Part shown: positions 17,156 to 26,022 of the stretch, in pieces | Numbering within the stretch: the stretch's first letter is position 1 | Layout of the letters: each line of letters begins with the position of its first letter | NCBI GenBank assembly: GCA_965213765.1 | Contig: OZ243926.1 | Span: 1,364,001-1,428,000 of the forward strand | Origin: JAJDXO01 sp965213765 | Lineage (GTDB): Bacteria; Pseudomonadota; Alphaproteobacteria; Rhodospirillales; UBA2165 | DNA length: 64,000 nt | Direction of reading: 5' to 3' | Translations under genes and position numbers: made by a program | The notes under the pieces: model-generated | The model's input: the letters and a program-made list of their open reading frames with translations, nothing else | Told to the model about the DNA's origin: nothing | Databases searched by the model: none

Positions 17156-18252
17156 GATGGCGTGGTTCGTCGTGGTGATCTTGATGTTGCCGGTGCCTAC
17201 TCGGTAATGAATGCCATAGATGCCGTGGCCTAGATAACGGTTTGTCGTGGTGCTGCCACCGTTGAGATTGATAATGACATCGCCATTGCCGGTGTCCTGC
17301 CGCCAGCCAAGAATGCCATAGGCTTCCGCGCCATTGGTCGTGATGGTGCTGTTTTCGGAACGAATGTCGACATGGCCATCGCCGCTGCCGCTGCCAGTAC
17401 CATACCTGTAACCATAAATACCATGTGCCTCATTGCCGCCGGTCGCCACTGTGCTGTCTTTGAATATAATGCGGACATCGCCAGTCCCTACCGGGCCCAA
17501 CGTATTTTCAGGCCCCCGTCTGGCCCAAATACCGTGCGCATGATTCCCTTTCGTTGTAATGGATGTCCCTTGGGTTGTGAGGCTGGCGTCATTCATCTCA
17601 CCCGCGGTTACATTCGCCTGTTGCACACTGATGCCGTATGCATGGACCCCCTCCGTGTTGATCGTAACACCCGTCTTCAGATCCACGACAAGATGACCAT
17701 TGCCGGTGTGGAGGCCATTCATGCCCACGGCGGATTCACCCTGTGTACCGATTTCAGTATTCTCCAACGTGAAGGTGAGGCCACCCGTACCCTCAAGCCG
17801 GCCATAAACGCCGTAGCTATTGCTGCCCGTCGTATCGATCGTCGAGGGCGTGGTGGTCATGTCGGCGTTGGTCTTCCCGGAAATGTTGATGCTGACATTC
17901 CCGCTGCCCGAATGTTTGGCGGAGACACCCGCGATAGGGGATGAGTCTGTCCCGCTTTCATCGAAATCGATATCAATCCCCTTCGCATTGATGTCGATAT
18001 CGTCGGTCGACGAGCTTTCTTCCACGCAGTCGATATGATTCCCGGTCCCGGGCGTGTCGCTGCACACGGGCGCCGCGAAGGCATCGCCACCGGCAAGGCA
18101 CAGGGCGCCCAGGCCAAGAGCCGCAAGGACAGGAAGCGGCCGGCGAGGTGCTGCCTCGACAAAGCGGGCTTCCCGGCGGCCATGCCGGAAGGAAGAAAAT
18201 TTCTCATGGAAACGCCGGCTATATCCGCTTCGACAACTCAACAGGCGGAGTT

Positions 18253-18265
18253 CCCCCCCCCCCCC
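18253..18265. repeat. Run of 13 C (13 G on the coding strand)
   Basis: The homopolymer lies in codons 11-15 of the second autotransporter, between its ATG (18295) and its signal peptide. With 13 G the ATG is in frame with the passenger. The next ATG (18207) is in a different frame, so no in-frame start exists downstream of the tract before the signal peptide. Gain or loss of a base would turn translation off. Confidence 0.95.
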
Positions 18266-18295
18266 GCAATTCTCGGGCTTGATCATTATCCTCAT

Positions 18296-18623
18296 GATCT
18301 ATTGTTCTTCGTTGTATTGCCCGGCAATTTGAAGGGCGTACCTTGCTATTTGCTTAACTGGAGGATCAAAGAGGCGAGTTGGTCATGGTTTGTGATTTTC
18401 GACGATCCATGTCAAGGCAAGTTCGCGCGTAATCGCCGGCCGCTTCATGGCGCCGGACTTCAACAGCACCGCGCCGCCATCGCGGGCGCCCCAGAAAATG
18501 CCTGCCCGCCCACCAGGCCTCGAGGCTCGATCCCATCGCCGGACTCCAAGGCAAGTAGGAAGCCGCCGGGCCGAAGAGGCCCCACGCCCCGATCGACGTC
18601 ATGCGATCCGCGAAACCGGGAAC
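18296..18623. other. Intergenic, no convincing gene
   Basis: Upstream region of the second autotransporter and downstream of the Cys-rich secreted protein. A 78-codon minus-strand ORF (18366-18602) has no recognisable sequence. The promoter for the autotransporter probably lies here, but I cannot define it. Confidence 0.4.
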
Positions 18624-19466
18624 TCAGCAGGAGGTCTTGAGCGCCCCATGGCAGTTCTTGAGGTCTTTCACCTGTTCCACGCTCCCCCTGAAATCGCTGT
18701 ACTGCGGGGAGATCTCCGGGTTGCCGGGGAATACCGTACTCCATCTTCTGCACCTGGCCCTCATGGTGCATTGTCCCGAGTCCACCGCGACCGGCCTGGT
18801 ATTGGCATATCCCGTAACGCTACAGGTATCGTTGGCATCGCTCGCATTCCAGGCGCTCTTGCAGTTCTCGACCGTTACGGGGGTGGGGCAGGAGGTGGAC
18901 AACTGGTTGTCGCAGTATTCGAGCTGTTTCACATCGTCGGACGACCCGTAGAAGGACGCCGCCACTGCCAGGGTCCCGCAGGAGGTCGCGACATGACATT
19001 GCCGGTTCGATATCGACACGCTGTGGGATCCGTAGGACGAACCGCATTGTTGGCTGGCGTCGCTGTCGTCCCACGCCTCCTCGCATGCTGTTGCCAAAGC
19101 GGCTTGTTCGGTAGCGGAGAGGCAGGAGCCGATTTTGAGCGTGCCGTCGCAGCTCACCAGATCGCTCATGTCATCCAGATCGCCGGTGACATTTTGCATC
19201 CCTGATGCCCAGCCATCCGATTTCCGGCACCTGGTCGTGACGCTGCACTCTCCGTTCGAAGCCGTCATCCAGAACTGGTTGCTGGAATATGGGCAATGCT
19301 CGGAGGCGTCGCTCTCGTTCCACGCGTCAAGACACTCGGCCCGCGTCGGGCCGTCCTGGGCGCGGGCGGGCCCGGCGGCGGCAAGGGCGGCGGCCAGGAC
19401 GAGCGCCAGCGTGCTCAGTATCCGGCGGGGGGGCAGGTTTTGCAGGTCCTTGTATGAGGTTCTCAT
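18624..19466 (-). CDS. Secreted Cys-rich protein, three repeat units
   Basis: 280 residues with a signal peptide (ILSTLALVLAAALAAAGPARA, residues 17-37). The mature protein contains three ~75-residue repeats. Each opens with C-x2-AW-(N/D)-x-SDA-x3-C and has six Cys in the same order (CLDAWNESDASEHC, CEEAWDDSDASQQC, CKSAWNASDANDTC). Three intradomain disulfides per repeat are likely after export. I know no family with this signature. It may be surface-attached through the neighbouring autotransporters, but this is inferred only from gene order. Confidence 0.75.
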   Translation of the reverse strand: MRTSYKDLQNLPPRRILSTLALVLAAALAAAGPARAQDGPTRAECLDAWNESDASEHCPYSSNQFWMTASNGECSVTTRCRKSDGWASGMQNVTGDLDDMSDLVSCDGTLKIGSCLSATEQAALATACEEAWDDSDASQQCGSSYGSHSVSISNRQCHVATSCGTLAVAASFYGSSDDVKQLEYCDNQLSTSCPTPVTVENCKSAWNASDANDTCSVTGYANTRPVAVDSGQCTMRARCRRWSTVFPGNPEISPQYSDFRGSVEQVKDLKNCHGALKTSC

Positions 19467-19594
19467 GGCATTCGCCTCCTATGCTCTCCGCCATGGCCGG
19501 CGCGGGTTACGGGTTTGAAGCGGCATCGCCCGCCCGCTCGGTGCATGGCCGTGCGGCCTCAGCATGAACTGCCGGTTATGTTGTCTGCGCACGA

Positions 19595-20089
19595 TCATCC
19601 GCAATTCCCGGTGATGCTGTCCCGATTGACGATCGCGCCATCCATGTCGAACTCGCCGGGCGGCATTCCGTAGAACTGCGAGGGGTCCGTCGATACCCAT
19701 CCCGAGGTGTTTCTGAGGAAGTCCTTGGTCTCGAAACCGGAAAATTTCAGAACGAAGCTCTCCGTCCCTTCGTTTACCGTGTCTTTGTATGTTGCCACCG
19801 AAACGGACTTGGTATACTCGCCGCTGTTGAATACCAGCTTGCCCGAAACCGAAGCGAAATCCGTCCCGTTCGTGGCCGACCCGCTGGCTGTTCCGTAGGA
19901 CCAGCGATAGGACCAATTGTTCGGCGGGAAGCCCGTATTCAACTCAAACACCGCGTTATTGCCTTCGCAGGCTTGCGCATCCGCCGCACTGGCGGCCGAA
20001 GAGTTCATCGTCCCGGCCGCCAGCACGACGCCGGCAAGGGCGGCGCACCATGCGGTTCGTGCAGTTTTCCAGTTCGAATCCCGTCTCAT
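19595..20089 (-). CDS. Secreted single Calx-beta-like domain protein
   Basis: 164 residues, with a signal peptide ending near MNSSAASA. The mature part shows the Calx-beta pattern: YRWSYGTASGSATNGTDF, SGKLVFNSGEYTKSVSV and DTVNEGTESFVLKFSGFE (the acidic EGTE turn). One Cys is near the N-terminus of the mature protein and one at the C-terminus. The same module type builds the passenger of the adhesin at 12124, so the two may share a partner or origin. Confidence 0.75.
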   Translation of the reverse strand: MRRDSNWKTARTAWCAALAGVVLAAGTMNSSAASAADAQACEGNNAVFELNTGFPPNNWSYRWSYGTASGSATNGTDFASVSGKLVFNSGEYTKSVSVATYKDTVNEGTESFVLKFSGFETKDFLRNTSGWVSTDPSQFYGMPPGEFDMDGAIVNRDSITGNCG

Positions 20090-20500
20090 GGACTTTACTC
20101 CTTCCGAAGCGCGGTGCCCCGGTCAGAGCCGGCGCACCCTGAATGAGCCGAAAGATTACAGCTAAATCTCATAAAGCCCAAGACGGTTCCATCGTCCGGG
20201 AAAGGGGCGGTCAGCCCTTTTGCCCGCGGTCGCGGAACAGGCCCAGTCTATTGTCCAGGGCGGGATCCCGCCGGCGATACCGGGGGTTGAGGCGACGACG
20301 GCGCCGTGTCGATCTCCCAGTCCCCGGTCCGCCGCTTGTCAGAGCATTTGACGGGTTTGGTATTACCGCGTCAATTGCAGGTCGCGGTTGCCGAACTTGG
20401 GCTACCAACGTTATACCCGGATCCATCACCAAGTTTGCGCTTTGACCTGATTTTCTGATTGATAACAGGCGTTTATCCCGTATTTCGTTGTATTGAGAAT
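20090..20500. other. Intergenic, no convincing gene
   Basis: Separates the surface locus from the helical-repeat gene. Short ORFs on both strands look like shadows. Nothing conserved is recognised. Confidence 0.4.
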
Positions 20501-21451
20501 TTACAGGGTGTTTTTGGCAATCTCATCGAGCCAGATGAGGGCACCCTTGGCCGAGGTCCAGGTATCGCTTGCGTTGACGACGTAGAGGATGGCTTCCTCT
20601 TTCGACCCCGGGGCGTAATGGGGCGGCAGGGTTTTGGGCAGGCGTTTGGCGCCGAGCAGGTAGGCGGGCACATGCGGGTTGTGTTCGATCGCCGCCTTCA
20701 GCGCCTGGGCCGCGCCGCTGTTGGGACCGCCCTGTCTGAACAGCAGCAGGGCGTAGGTGTAACCCCATTCGGCGAAGTCCTCCTCCTCGTATTCGTCGAG
20801 CAATTCGCGCGCGGCATCGAACCGGTTCAGGCCGAGCAGTTTCGGGCCGAGGATATGGCGGACACCCAGATTGTCGTTGGGGCACAATCTCAGCATGTCC
20901 CGCCAGTGGGCGACGGCCTCTTCACGCTCGCCCGTCTCCCAGAGGGTCTCGGCCAACGCGGCGCGGGCGCGCATGTAGGGCCGGGTCTCCAGAATACCCC
21001 AGAAGTATCCTTCTTCATTCTCGAAGGCGTCCGGCCCCAGAGCCTGACGCACCGCCGCTTCCCCGGCGGCCACCGCTTTTTCCAGATAATCGCGTTTCTC
21101 GATCACGTTTTTCGCCGCTTCTTCCGCCAGCAACGTCCAGGCGTCGGCGCAGAGCTCCGAGATCTCCAGCGCCTGCTTCGCCAGCGCCACCCGGCCCCGT
21201 TTGGTTCCGCGGTCCCAAGCCTCGTACATCACGTCCTGCGCCGCGGACAGCGGATCGGACGAAGCGCCCTTATCGAAAAGGCCGCCACCGGAGAGTTCGC
21301 GTTGCAGGTTACTCATCAGCGCTTCCATCGACGCCAGGGCCGGGTCACTTATCCAATCGGCGGAGGAAGCATCCGGCGCGTGCCGGACTTTCGGACTCGG
21401 GGGGTTCGCGGCTTTCCTGCCGCCCTTGCGGCGGTTTTTACTGACGGGCAT
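20501..21451 (-). CDS. TPR-like cytoplasmic protein
   Basis: 316 residues. After a basic N-terminus (SKNRRKGGRKAANPPSP) the protein is all helical, with TPR-like pairs: ALAKQALEISELCADAWTLL, ARAALAETLWETGEREEAVA, ARELLDEYEEEDFAEWGYTY and ALKAAIEHNPHVPAYLLGAK. It resembles the ST7-like TPR proteins seen in many proteobacteria. It has no signal peptide. The function is unknown, probably a protein-protein scaffold. It is not obviously linked to the surface locus. Confidence 0.7.
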   Translation of the reverse strand: MPVSKNRRKGGRKAANPPSPKVRHAPDASSADWISDPALASMEALMSNLQRELSGGGLFDKGASSDPLSAAQDVMYEAWDRGTKRGRVALAKQALEISELCADAWTLLAEEAAKNVIEKRDYLEKAVAAGEAAVRQALGPDAFENEEGYFWGILETRPYMRARAALAETLWETGEREEAVAHWRDMLRLCPNDNLGVRHILGPKLLGLNRFDAARELLDEYEEEDFAEWGYTYALLLFRQGGPNSGAAQALKAAIEHNPHVPAYLLGAKRLPKTLPPHYAPGSKEEAILYVVNASDTWTSAKGALIWLDEIAKNTL

Positions 21452-21581
21452 GGGCGGGCTCCAATGACATATGACGGGAACACGAACTTAACAGACCCCC
21501 CTGCGCGCCCATGTTTTTCCTCGTCCGTAACTGTGTATTTTCTTATAACACCGTTTGTTATCAATAGGAAAAGGTGCCGTC

Positions 21582-22907
21582 ATGCAGTTTTCCGATTTCG
21601 GTCCGCGCACCGTCATCGCCGCCTTCGACGGCGGCGAGATCACATCGGACGCCGGGGCGCTGCTCCTGCGCCAATGCGAGCGCCGGCTGGACCTGTCCCG
21701 GCGCATGGCGGCGTGTTTCGAGGGTCACCGCGACGGCGCGCGCGTTCGCCATGCCCTCGCGGACCTGCTGAACCAAAGGGTGAGCGCCATCGCCCTGGGT
21801 TACGAAGACATCAACGATCACGACACGCTGCGCTTCGATCCGGCCCTGCGCCTTCTCGGCAATCCCGACAATCCGGCTTTGGCCGCTTCGGCCACCCTCG
21901 GGCGGCACGGCGTGATCTCGGCCGATCAGGCCCGCCGCAAGGCGGCCATGATCATTGCACGCATCAAGGCGGGAGAAGACCCCTCGCCCGCTCCATCCGT
22001 TTCGGTGGCCAAGCTTACCGTCGCCGATCTGGCGGAGCGCTATCTCAAGGAGCATGCCGAGGTTCATTGCAAGCCCCGGACGAGGGAGGCGTATCGCTGG
22101 TTGGTGGAGAAGTTCGTGTTGCCGAAACTGGGCAAACTGGGCATCAACGAGGTCGAGCGTGAGCATATTGCGGCGCTGCATTACGAGCACAGGGAGACGC
22201 CCTATCAGGCTAACCGCATCCTCGAGGTGGTGAGAAAGATGTTCAATCTCGCCGAAGCGTGGGGTCTGCGGCGTGACGGTGGCAATCCCTGCCGGTTCGT
22301 CCAGAAATACAAGGAACAGAAGCGCGAGCGGTTTCTCACCGAGGAAGAGTTCCGCCGGTTGGGGCAGGTTTTGAACGAGGCGGAGGCCGAGGGTTCGGAA
22401 ACGCGCTCCGCGGTGACCGCCATCCGTCTGCTCATGCTCACAGGCTGCCGTCTCAACGAGATCCAGACGCTGCGCTGGGAGGATGTCGATCTGGAAGCGG
22501 GAGAGTTGCGGTTGCCCGATAGCAAAACCGGCGCACGGATGGTGCCGTTATCAAGGGCGGCGGCAAGCGTGCTTTCCGCCCTGCCCTGTGATGCCGACAA
22601 TCCCTGGGTCATCGTCGGCAGGAAGCCGGGCGCGCATCTTACCGACCTGCAACATCCCTGGCGGCGCATTCGCGCACGCGCCGGGCTCGATGACGTGCGA
22701 ATTCATGACTTGCGCCACTCTTTTGCGTCTCGCGCCCTGGCGCTCGGCGAAAGCCTGCCCATGATTGGCAAGCTATTGGGTCACACACAGGTGCAGACAA
22801 CCGCCCGCTACGCCCATCTGGCGAATGAGTCGGTGAAGGCCTCGGGTTCCAGGATCGCCGACAGTATCGGTGACGATATCCTGAGCGGAGAGGCGCAAAC
22901 GGAATAA
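21582..22907 (+). CDS. Chimera: IS1380 N-terminus fused to tyrosine recombinase
   Basis: The first ~95 codons (MQFSDFGPRTVIAAFDGGEI, then SDAGALLLRQCERRLDLSRR) are the N-terminus of an IS1380-family transposase. From TLGRHGVISADQARRKAAM onward the 340 residues are almost identical to the integrase at 52792. They include the SAM-like core-binding domain, the catalytic Arg in MLTGCRLNEIQTLRWED, HDLRHSFAS and GHTQVQTTARYAHL with the Tyr nucleophile. The integrase's own N-terminal DUF4102-type arm-binding domain is gone. The fusion is in frame and gives a 441-residue ORF. Whether it is expressed or active is unknown. Confidence 0.85.
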   Translation: MQFSDFGPRTVIAAFDGGEITSDAGALLLRQCERRLDLSRRMAACFEGHRDGARVRHALADLLNQRVSAIALGYEDINDHDTLRFDPALRLLGNPDNPALAASATLGRHGVISADQARRKAAMIIARIKAGEDPSPAPSVSVAKLTVADLAERYLKEHAEVHCKPRTREAYRWLVEKFVLPKLGKLGINEVEREHIAALHYEHRETPYQANRILEVVRKMFNLAEAWGLRRDGGNPCRFVQKYKEQKRERFLTEEEFRRLGQVLNEAEAEGSETRSAVTAIRLLMLTGCRLNEIQTLRWEDVDLEAGELRLPDSKTGARMVPLSRAAASVLSALPCDADNPWVIVGRKPGAHLTDLQHPWRRIRARAGLDDVRIHDLRHSFASRALALGESLPMIGKLLGHTQVQTTARYAHLANESVKASGSRIADSIGDDILSGEAQTE

Positions 22908-22941
22908 GAGAATAGCATCATTGCCGCGCGGCGGATGCTTC
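21893..22941 (+). repeat. 1.05-kb direct repeat of the integrase gene
   Basis: Bases 21893-22941 match 52968-54016 without any gap (constant offset 31075) and with only scattered substitutions. The match begins inside the integrase gene and ends 34 bp after its stop. It provides homology for a 31-kb deletion or amplification by recombination. Confidence 0.85.
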
Positions 22942-23247
22942 AATTGCGTCGTTACCGGGTGCGCCCGCTCGAGACTGGCGGGCGAGTAGTTCCGCTTGTG
23001 CCGTCCGCCGTACGGTTGCCGACCTCCCTACCCCGCGGTCCCCGCCAAAAGCCTGCGCACTCTCAAGCTTTCCCGAGCCTATCCGCGCGGCGCTGTTCGA
23101 GGAGGGCGGGGCGGCTTTCTTGTTTGGAACCGACGGAACGGTTGATTAACGAATCTTAACCATCGAATGAAGGGCCGGCTCCGGACCTTGCGCACTGGAA
23201 TTCCTCACCGGAATCGCTTATATTCTTTCTAGATAAAAGGAAGGATT
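22942..23247. other. Intergenic, no convincing gene
   Basis: Leads to the DUF433 gene. An AAGGAAGG ribosome-binding site is visible at 23239-23246. The rest holds no feature that I can support. Confidence 0.4.
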
Positions 23248-23871
23248 ATGGCGATGAGGCCCGAAGAAATAGCACTGTCGGCCAACGAATCAGCTTGTGT
23301 GACAGGAGTGCCGTTGAAGCAGGTGCATCGGATCATCGATGCAGGACTGTTGGGCGACTCCGTGAAGAGCCGCAAAGGCGCGCGGGTGATTTTGAAACAC
23401 GCGCTGGTCGGTCTGAAGCTCGCCCATGAGACAACCGAAATTTTGACCTTGGAAGGCCGGCGGCGGCTTGTACGCCATGTTCTCGACGATCCTGAGGCGA
23501 GGACGGTCCGAGAGGACGCAGTTTCCGTCGACGTGCGCCCCATGAAGAACGATGTGAAGCAAGGCATTACATCGCTGGAGAATGCCAGAAAAATGGTCGT
23601 GAGCAACAAGGACATACTGGGCGGCGCGCCGTGCTTCAAGGGCACGCGGATTGCCGTTCACGACATTGCCGAAATGCTGGCCAATGGGGACCAAGTTGCT
23701 GCGATTCTTGCGGCCTACCCGACGCTGACCAAAGGGCAGGTGACTGCCGCCGCAATCTACGCCGAGGCGTACCCTCGTCGCGGTCGTCCACGTCATCAGC
23801 CGGAGTGGCGGAAAGCCAAGCAGCGCGCCTCAAAAAAGGTTGAGCTCGACAAGTTGCCGCAGGCCTCGTGA
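23248..23871 (+). CDS. DUF433-domain antitoxin
   Basis: 207 residues. The N-terminal half resembles a MerR/HTH-like domain (LSANESACVTGVPLKQVHRI). The DUF433 domain is in the second half: ILGGAPCFKGTRIAVHDIAEMLANGD, then AILAAYPTLTKGQVTAAAIYA. The tail is basic (RRGRPRHQPEWRKAKQR). In the known VapB45/VapC45-like pairs a DUF433 protein neutralises a DUF5615 PIN-like nuclease, and this is exactly the next gene, overlapping by 4 nt (GTGA). Strong ribosome-binding site. Confidence 0.85.
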   Translation: MAMRPEEIALSANESACVTGVPLKQVHRIIDAGLLGDSVKSRKGARVILKHALVGLKLAHETTEILTLEGRRRLVRHVLDDPEARTVREDAVSVDVRPMKNDVKQGITSLENARKMVVSNKDILGGAPCFKGTRIAVHDIAEMLANGDQVAAILAAYPTLTKGQVTAAAIYAEAYPRRGRPRHQPEWRKAKQRASKKVELDKLPQAS

Positions 23872-24260
23872 AGTTTCTGATCGACGAGTGCCTGAGCCCT
23901 GATCTTGTCGCAATCGCACGGGATCGGGGTTTCTCCTTGTCGACGCACGTCACTTGGCTCGGTCTCCGATCGAAGAAGGATTGGACCATCGTTCGGCGCG
24001 CCGTCGAAGACGGCTATGTACTCGTCACCAACAATACGACGGACTTCACATCACTCGTTGGCCGAGAGGACGTCCATGCCGGCCTTGTCTGCCTGAATGT
24101 CGCACCTGGGCTCATGAGCCTGCAGGTCCAGAGGGTATTGTTCGAGCTCGCCTTGGATCAATTGGCCGGTGACGAGCCCGTCAACGACGTAATCGAGATC
24201 ACCCTGACCACTGATCGGAAGGTCAGGATCAATCGATACGCCTGGCCCATGGATCACTAG
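23868..24260 (+). CDS. DUF5615 PIN-like toxin
   Basis: 130 residues. It begins MKFLIDECLSPDLVAIARDRG with the PIN-like catalytic Asp in LIDECLS. VLVTNNTTDFTSL carries the second acidic cluster (Asp in NTTDF), as in the DUF5615 branch of PIN nucleases. GTG start overlapping the antitoxin stop. The predicted activity is RNA cleavage, inferred from the family. The gene is intact. Confidence 0.85.
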   Translation: MKFLIDECLSPDLVAIARDRGFSLSTHVTWLGLRSKKDWTIVRRAVEDGYVLVTNNTTDFTSLVGREDVHAGLVCLNVAPGLMSLQVQRVLFELALDQLAGDEPVNDVIEITLTTDRKVRINRYAWPMDH

Positions 24261-24778
24261 GAACCCGCTGTTGATGCGGAGATTGTTTGAGTGATCTGTA
24301 AGCCGGCGGGGACCGCCTGTGCGGTGATCTGAAAGTCGGCGATTGTTTGCGATCGGGAGTGGGCGCCGTGACGCCCACCGTGGAACGGACGGAAGCGATC
24401 GCGGATGTCGGATGCTCGGTGCCGCCAGCGCACACCTCCTGGCGGCGCGCCAGCGGATGAACCTCGCCATGCCGCCGCCAGCAGCGCCCGGCTGACCCCG
24501 GCGCGACCAGCTCAGCACCGAGAAACCGATCCGGCACAACGCCGGAGCGAGCCGCACGCGCCCAAAATGCCGGTGACGACCCAACCATCAAGAAAATGCT
24601 GGCCGGCCCGCCCCCCACACGCCTCAAGAGCCTACCGCCAGCGTCATCAATGGCCCGGCAGGTCCTGACGGCCCTGCCCAAGGTCGAAATCCGACCGCAT
24701 GAAAATCAGCTCCCCGATCGGGGGCTCTGGCTTATCCTAGCCAGCGCATGGTATACGGTAGGAAACTAGGGGGTTCCG
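24261..24778. other. Long spacer; possible decayed IS21-like end and a palindrome
   Basis: No convincing gene in 518 bp. The stretch at 24290-24370 reads, on the minus strand, like an IS21-family left end (GATCACCGCACAGGCGGTCC and TTACAGATCACTC). I could not find istA or istB. A palindrome GCTCCCCGATCGGGGGC at about 24708-24724 precedes the membrane-protein gene. Confidence 0.3.
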
Positions 24779-25660
24779 ATGGTGCTCAGCATTCCTCATG
24801 CGGTCGGTGCGACCGTGGCAGTGCTGGTTCTCTACGGACTGGCGGGTCTCGCCGTCAAACGTCGGTGGGAACACAGGATTGTCGTACATCCGTTGAAATT
24901 GATTGCCGACGCAAGCGGAAGAGCCAGCCTATCGAGCACACAGGTCTTATTCTTCACCTTGATCGTGCTTTGGCTTGCGATCTACTGGGTCACACGGGAA
25001 GGAACGCTTGTTCCTGTCGACAATTCTGTTCTCGGACTGTTGGCTATTGCCGTTGCCGGGTCTGGTGTCGGGAAGATCACGGATTCCACTCGTTTCCAGG
25101 CGACGGCCGAGAATATGGCATGGGCCAAAAGGAAGAACTGGATCGAGAAGGACTTCACCAAATCGTCCACTAAGCGTGCGCCGATCATCGGCGATCTGCT
25201 GACCTCCGACGGGAATTTCGACGTGGCGAGATTTCAAGCGGTAGGGTTCTCGTTAGTTGTCGGCATTGCCCTTCTTTACAATGGTGCTACAGCGGCGTCC
25301 GCGAGCGAGTTTTCGACGTTCGTCGTCGATGAAACATATCTCGCGCTCATCGGAATTAGCCAAAGCGCCTATGTCGGCGGAAAGTATGTCGGCAGCAATC
25401 TCTTCCGTGAGCTGAACGCAAAACTGGACAAGGTCCGGTCGCTGGAGACCGCCTTTACTTCGGCGGTCGCCAATTCGACTCAATGGAGGGAGAAGGCAGC
25501 GGAAGACAGGACCGTGGAATTCGCCACCGAAACATGCGCGCCGAGCGCATACGTCACGTATATGAGCGCCACGACGGAGGCGGCGGAGATCGTCGGGCGT
25601 ATGACCGGAAACCCGATTGACACGACTCGCATTCAGCCGGCGCTGCCGCTTGTTTCATAA
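24779..25660 (+). CDS. Multi-pass membrane protein, unknown function
   Basis: 293 residues with hydrophobic segments at ~5-25 (ATVAVLVLYGLAGLAV), 55-72 (VLFFTLIVLWLAIYWV), 82-98 (SVLGLLAIAVAGSGVG) and 155-170 (GFSLVVGIALLYNG). A soluble C-terminal third follows. The phrase LALIGISQSAYVGGKYVG looks like a re-entrant or TM helix. There is no signal peptide cleavage site. The family is not recognised. It stands alone between toxin-antitoxin genes and IS debris. Confidence 0.6.
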   Translation: MVLSIPHAVGATVAVLVLYGLAGLAVKRRWEHRIVVHPLKLIADASGRASLSSTQVLFFTLIVLWLAIYWVTREGTLVPVDNSVLGLLAIAVAGSGVGKITDSTRFQATAENMAWAKRKNWIEKDFTKSSTKRAPIIGDLLTSDGNFDVARFQAVGFSLVVGIALLYNGATAASASEFSTFVVDETYLALIGISQSAYVGGKYVGSNLFRELNAKLDKVRSLETAFTSAVANSTQWREKAAEDRTVEFATETCAPSAYVTYMSATTEAAEIVGRMTGNPIDTTRIQPALPLVS

Positions 25661-25839
25661 TATCCCGGTCCAGTTTGACGGATATGGTGTAGGCGGCCCG
25701 AGCCCGTGACATCGGCGTCAGAGGTCGATCCCTCAGGCGCGGACGCCGAAAACGCTTGCTGCACGGTCGGAAGGCCAATGACCGTCGCGTTTGCTTGAGA
25801 TACCCTTGCGTGCGACAGCTCCGGCTCATTGAGGGCCAC

Positions 25840-26022
25840 CCGCCTCGATCCAGCGGTAGTATCGCCGCTTCACCGTCTGATAGGGGCCAAACCGATCCGC
25901 CGGCAAATCACGCCACCGCGCACCACAGCGCGCCAGCCACAGGATCGCATCGAAAAACCGCCGCCCGTCGCTGCGTGGACCACGCTTGCCCTTCATCCCG
26001 CCAGGAACAAAATCCCGAAGCC
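25840..26022 (-). pseudogene. Internal fragment of IS427-type orfA
   Basis: Minus-strand translation PGGMKGKRGPRSDGRRFF, then DAILWLAR-GARWRDLPADR and FGPYQTVKRRYYRWIEAG. This matches residues of the orfA at 32198-32641. Neither IS end is present. The fragment abuts the 3' end of the DUF3800 gene at about 26022. Sequence to its left (25661-25839) carries a short minus-strand ORF that I do not recognise. Confidence 0.8.

Larger units (their letters stand above)
16114..18295 (-). pseudogene. Second autotransporter; passenger and barrel in different frames
   Basis: Passenger frame, 18295 down to about 17150: ATG, 13 G, then a signal peptide (PLPVLAALGLGALCLAGGDAFA). A ~300-residue beta-helix-like passenger follows, with recurring HAYGI, NHAHGIWA, NEAHGIYG, AEAYGILG and GHGIYG repeats. 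Barrel frame, ~17150 to 16114: a Cys/Pro linker (CPEGQ-GT-P-CTTPPPP units), then a ~300-residue barrel that ends SLNVGMQF, with a terminal Phe. The two frames differ by one base near 17150, where passenger ...TNHAI meets the linker repeats. As sequenced, the product would stop at 16961 without a barrel. It could be a pseudogene, an off state or a base-call error. Confidence 0.75.

Noticed and set aside
20459..22162. 567-codon plus-strand ORF
   Set aside because: Runs antisense to the TPR-like gene and then off-frame over the chimeric integrase; not a protein.
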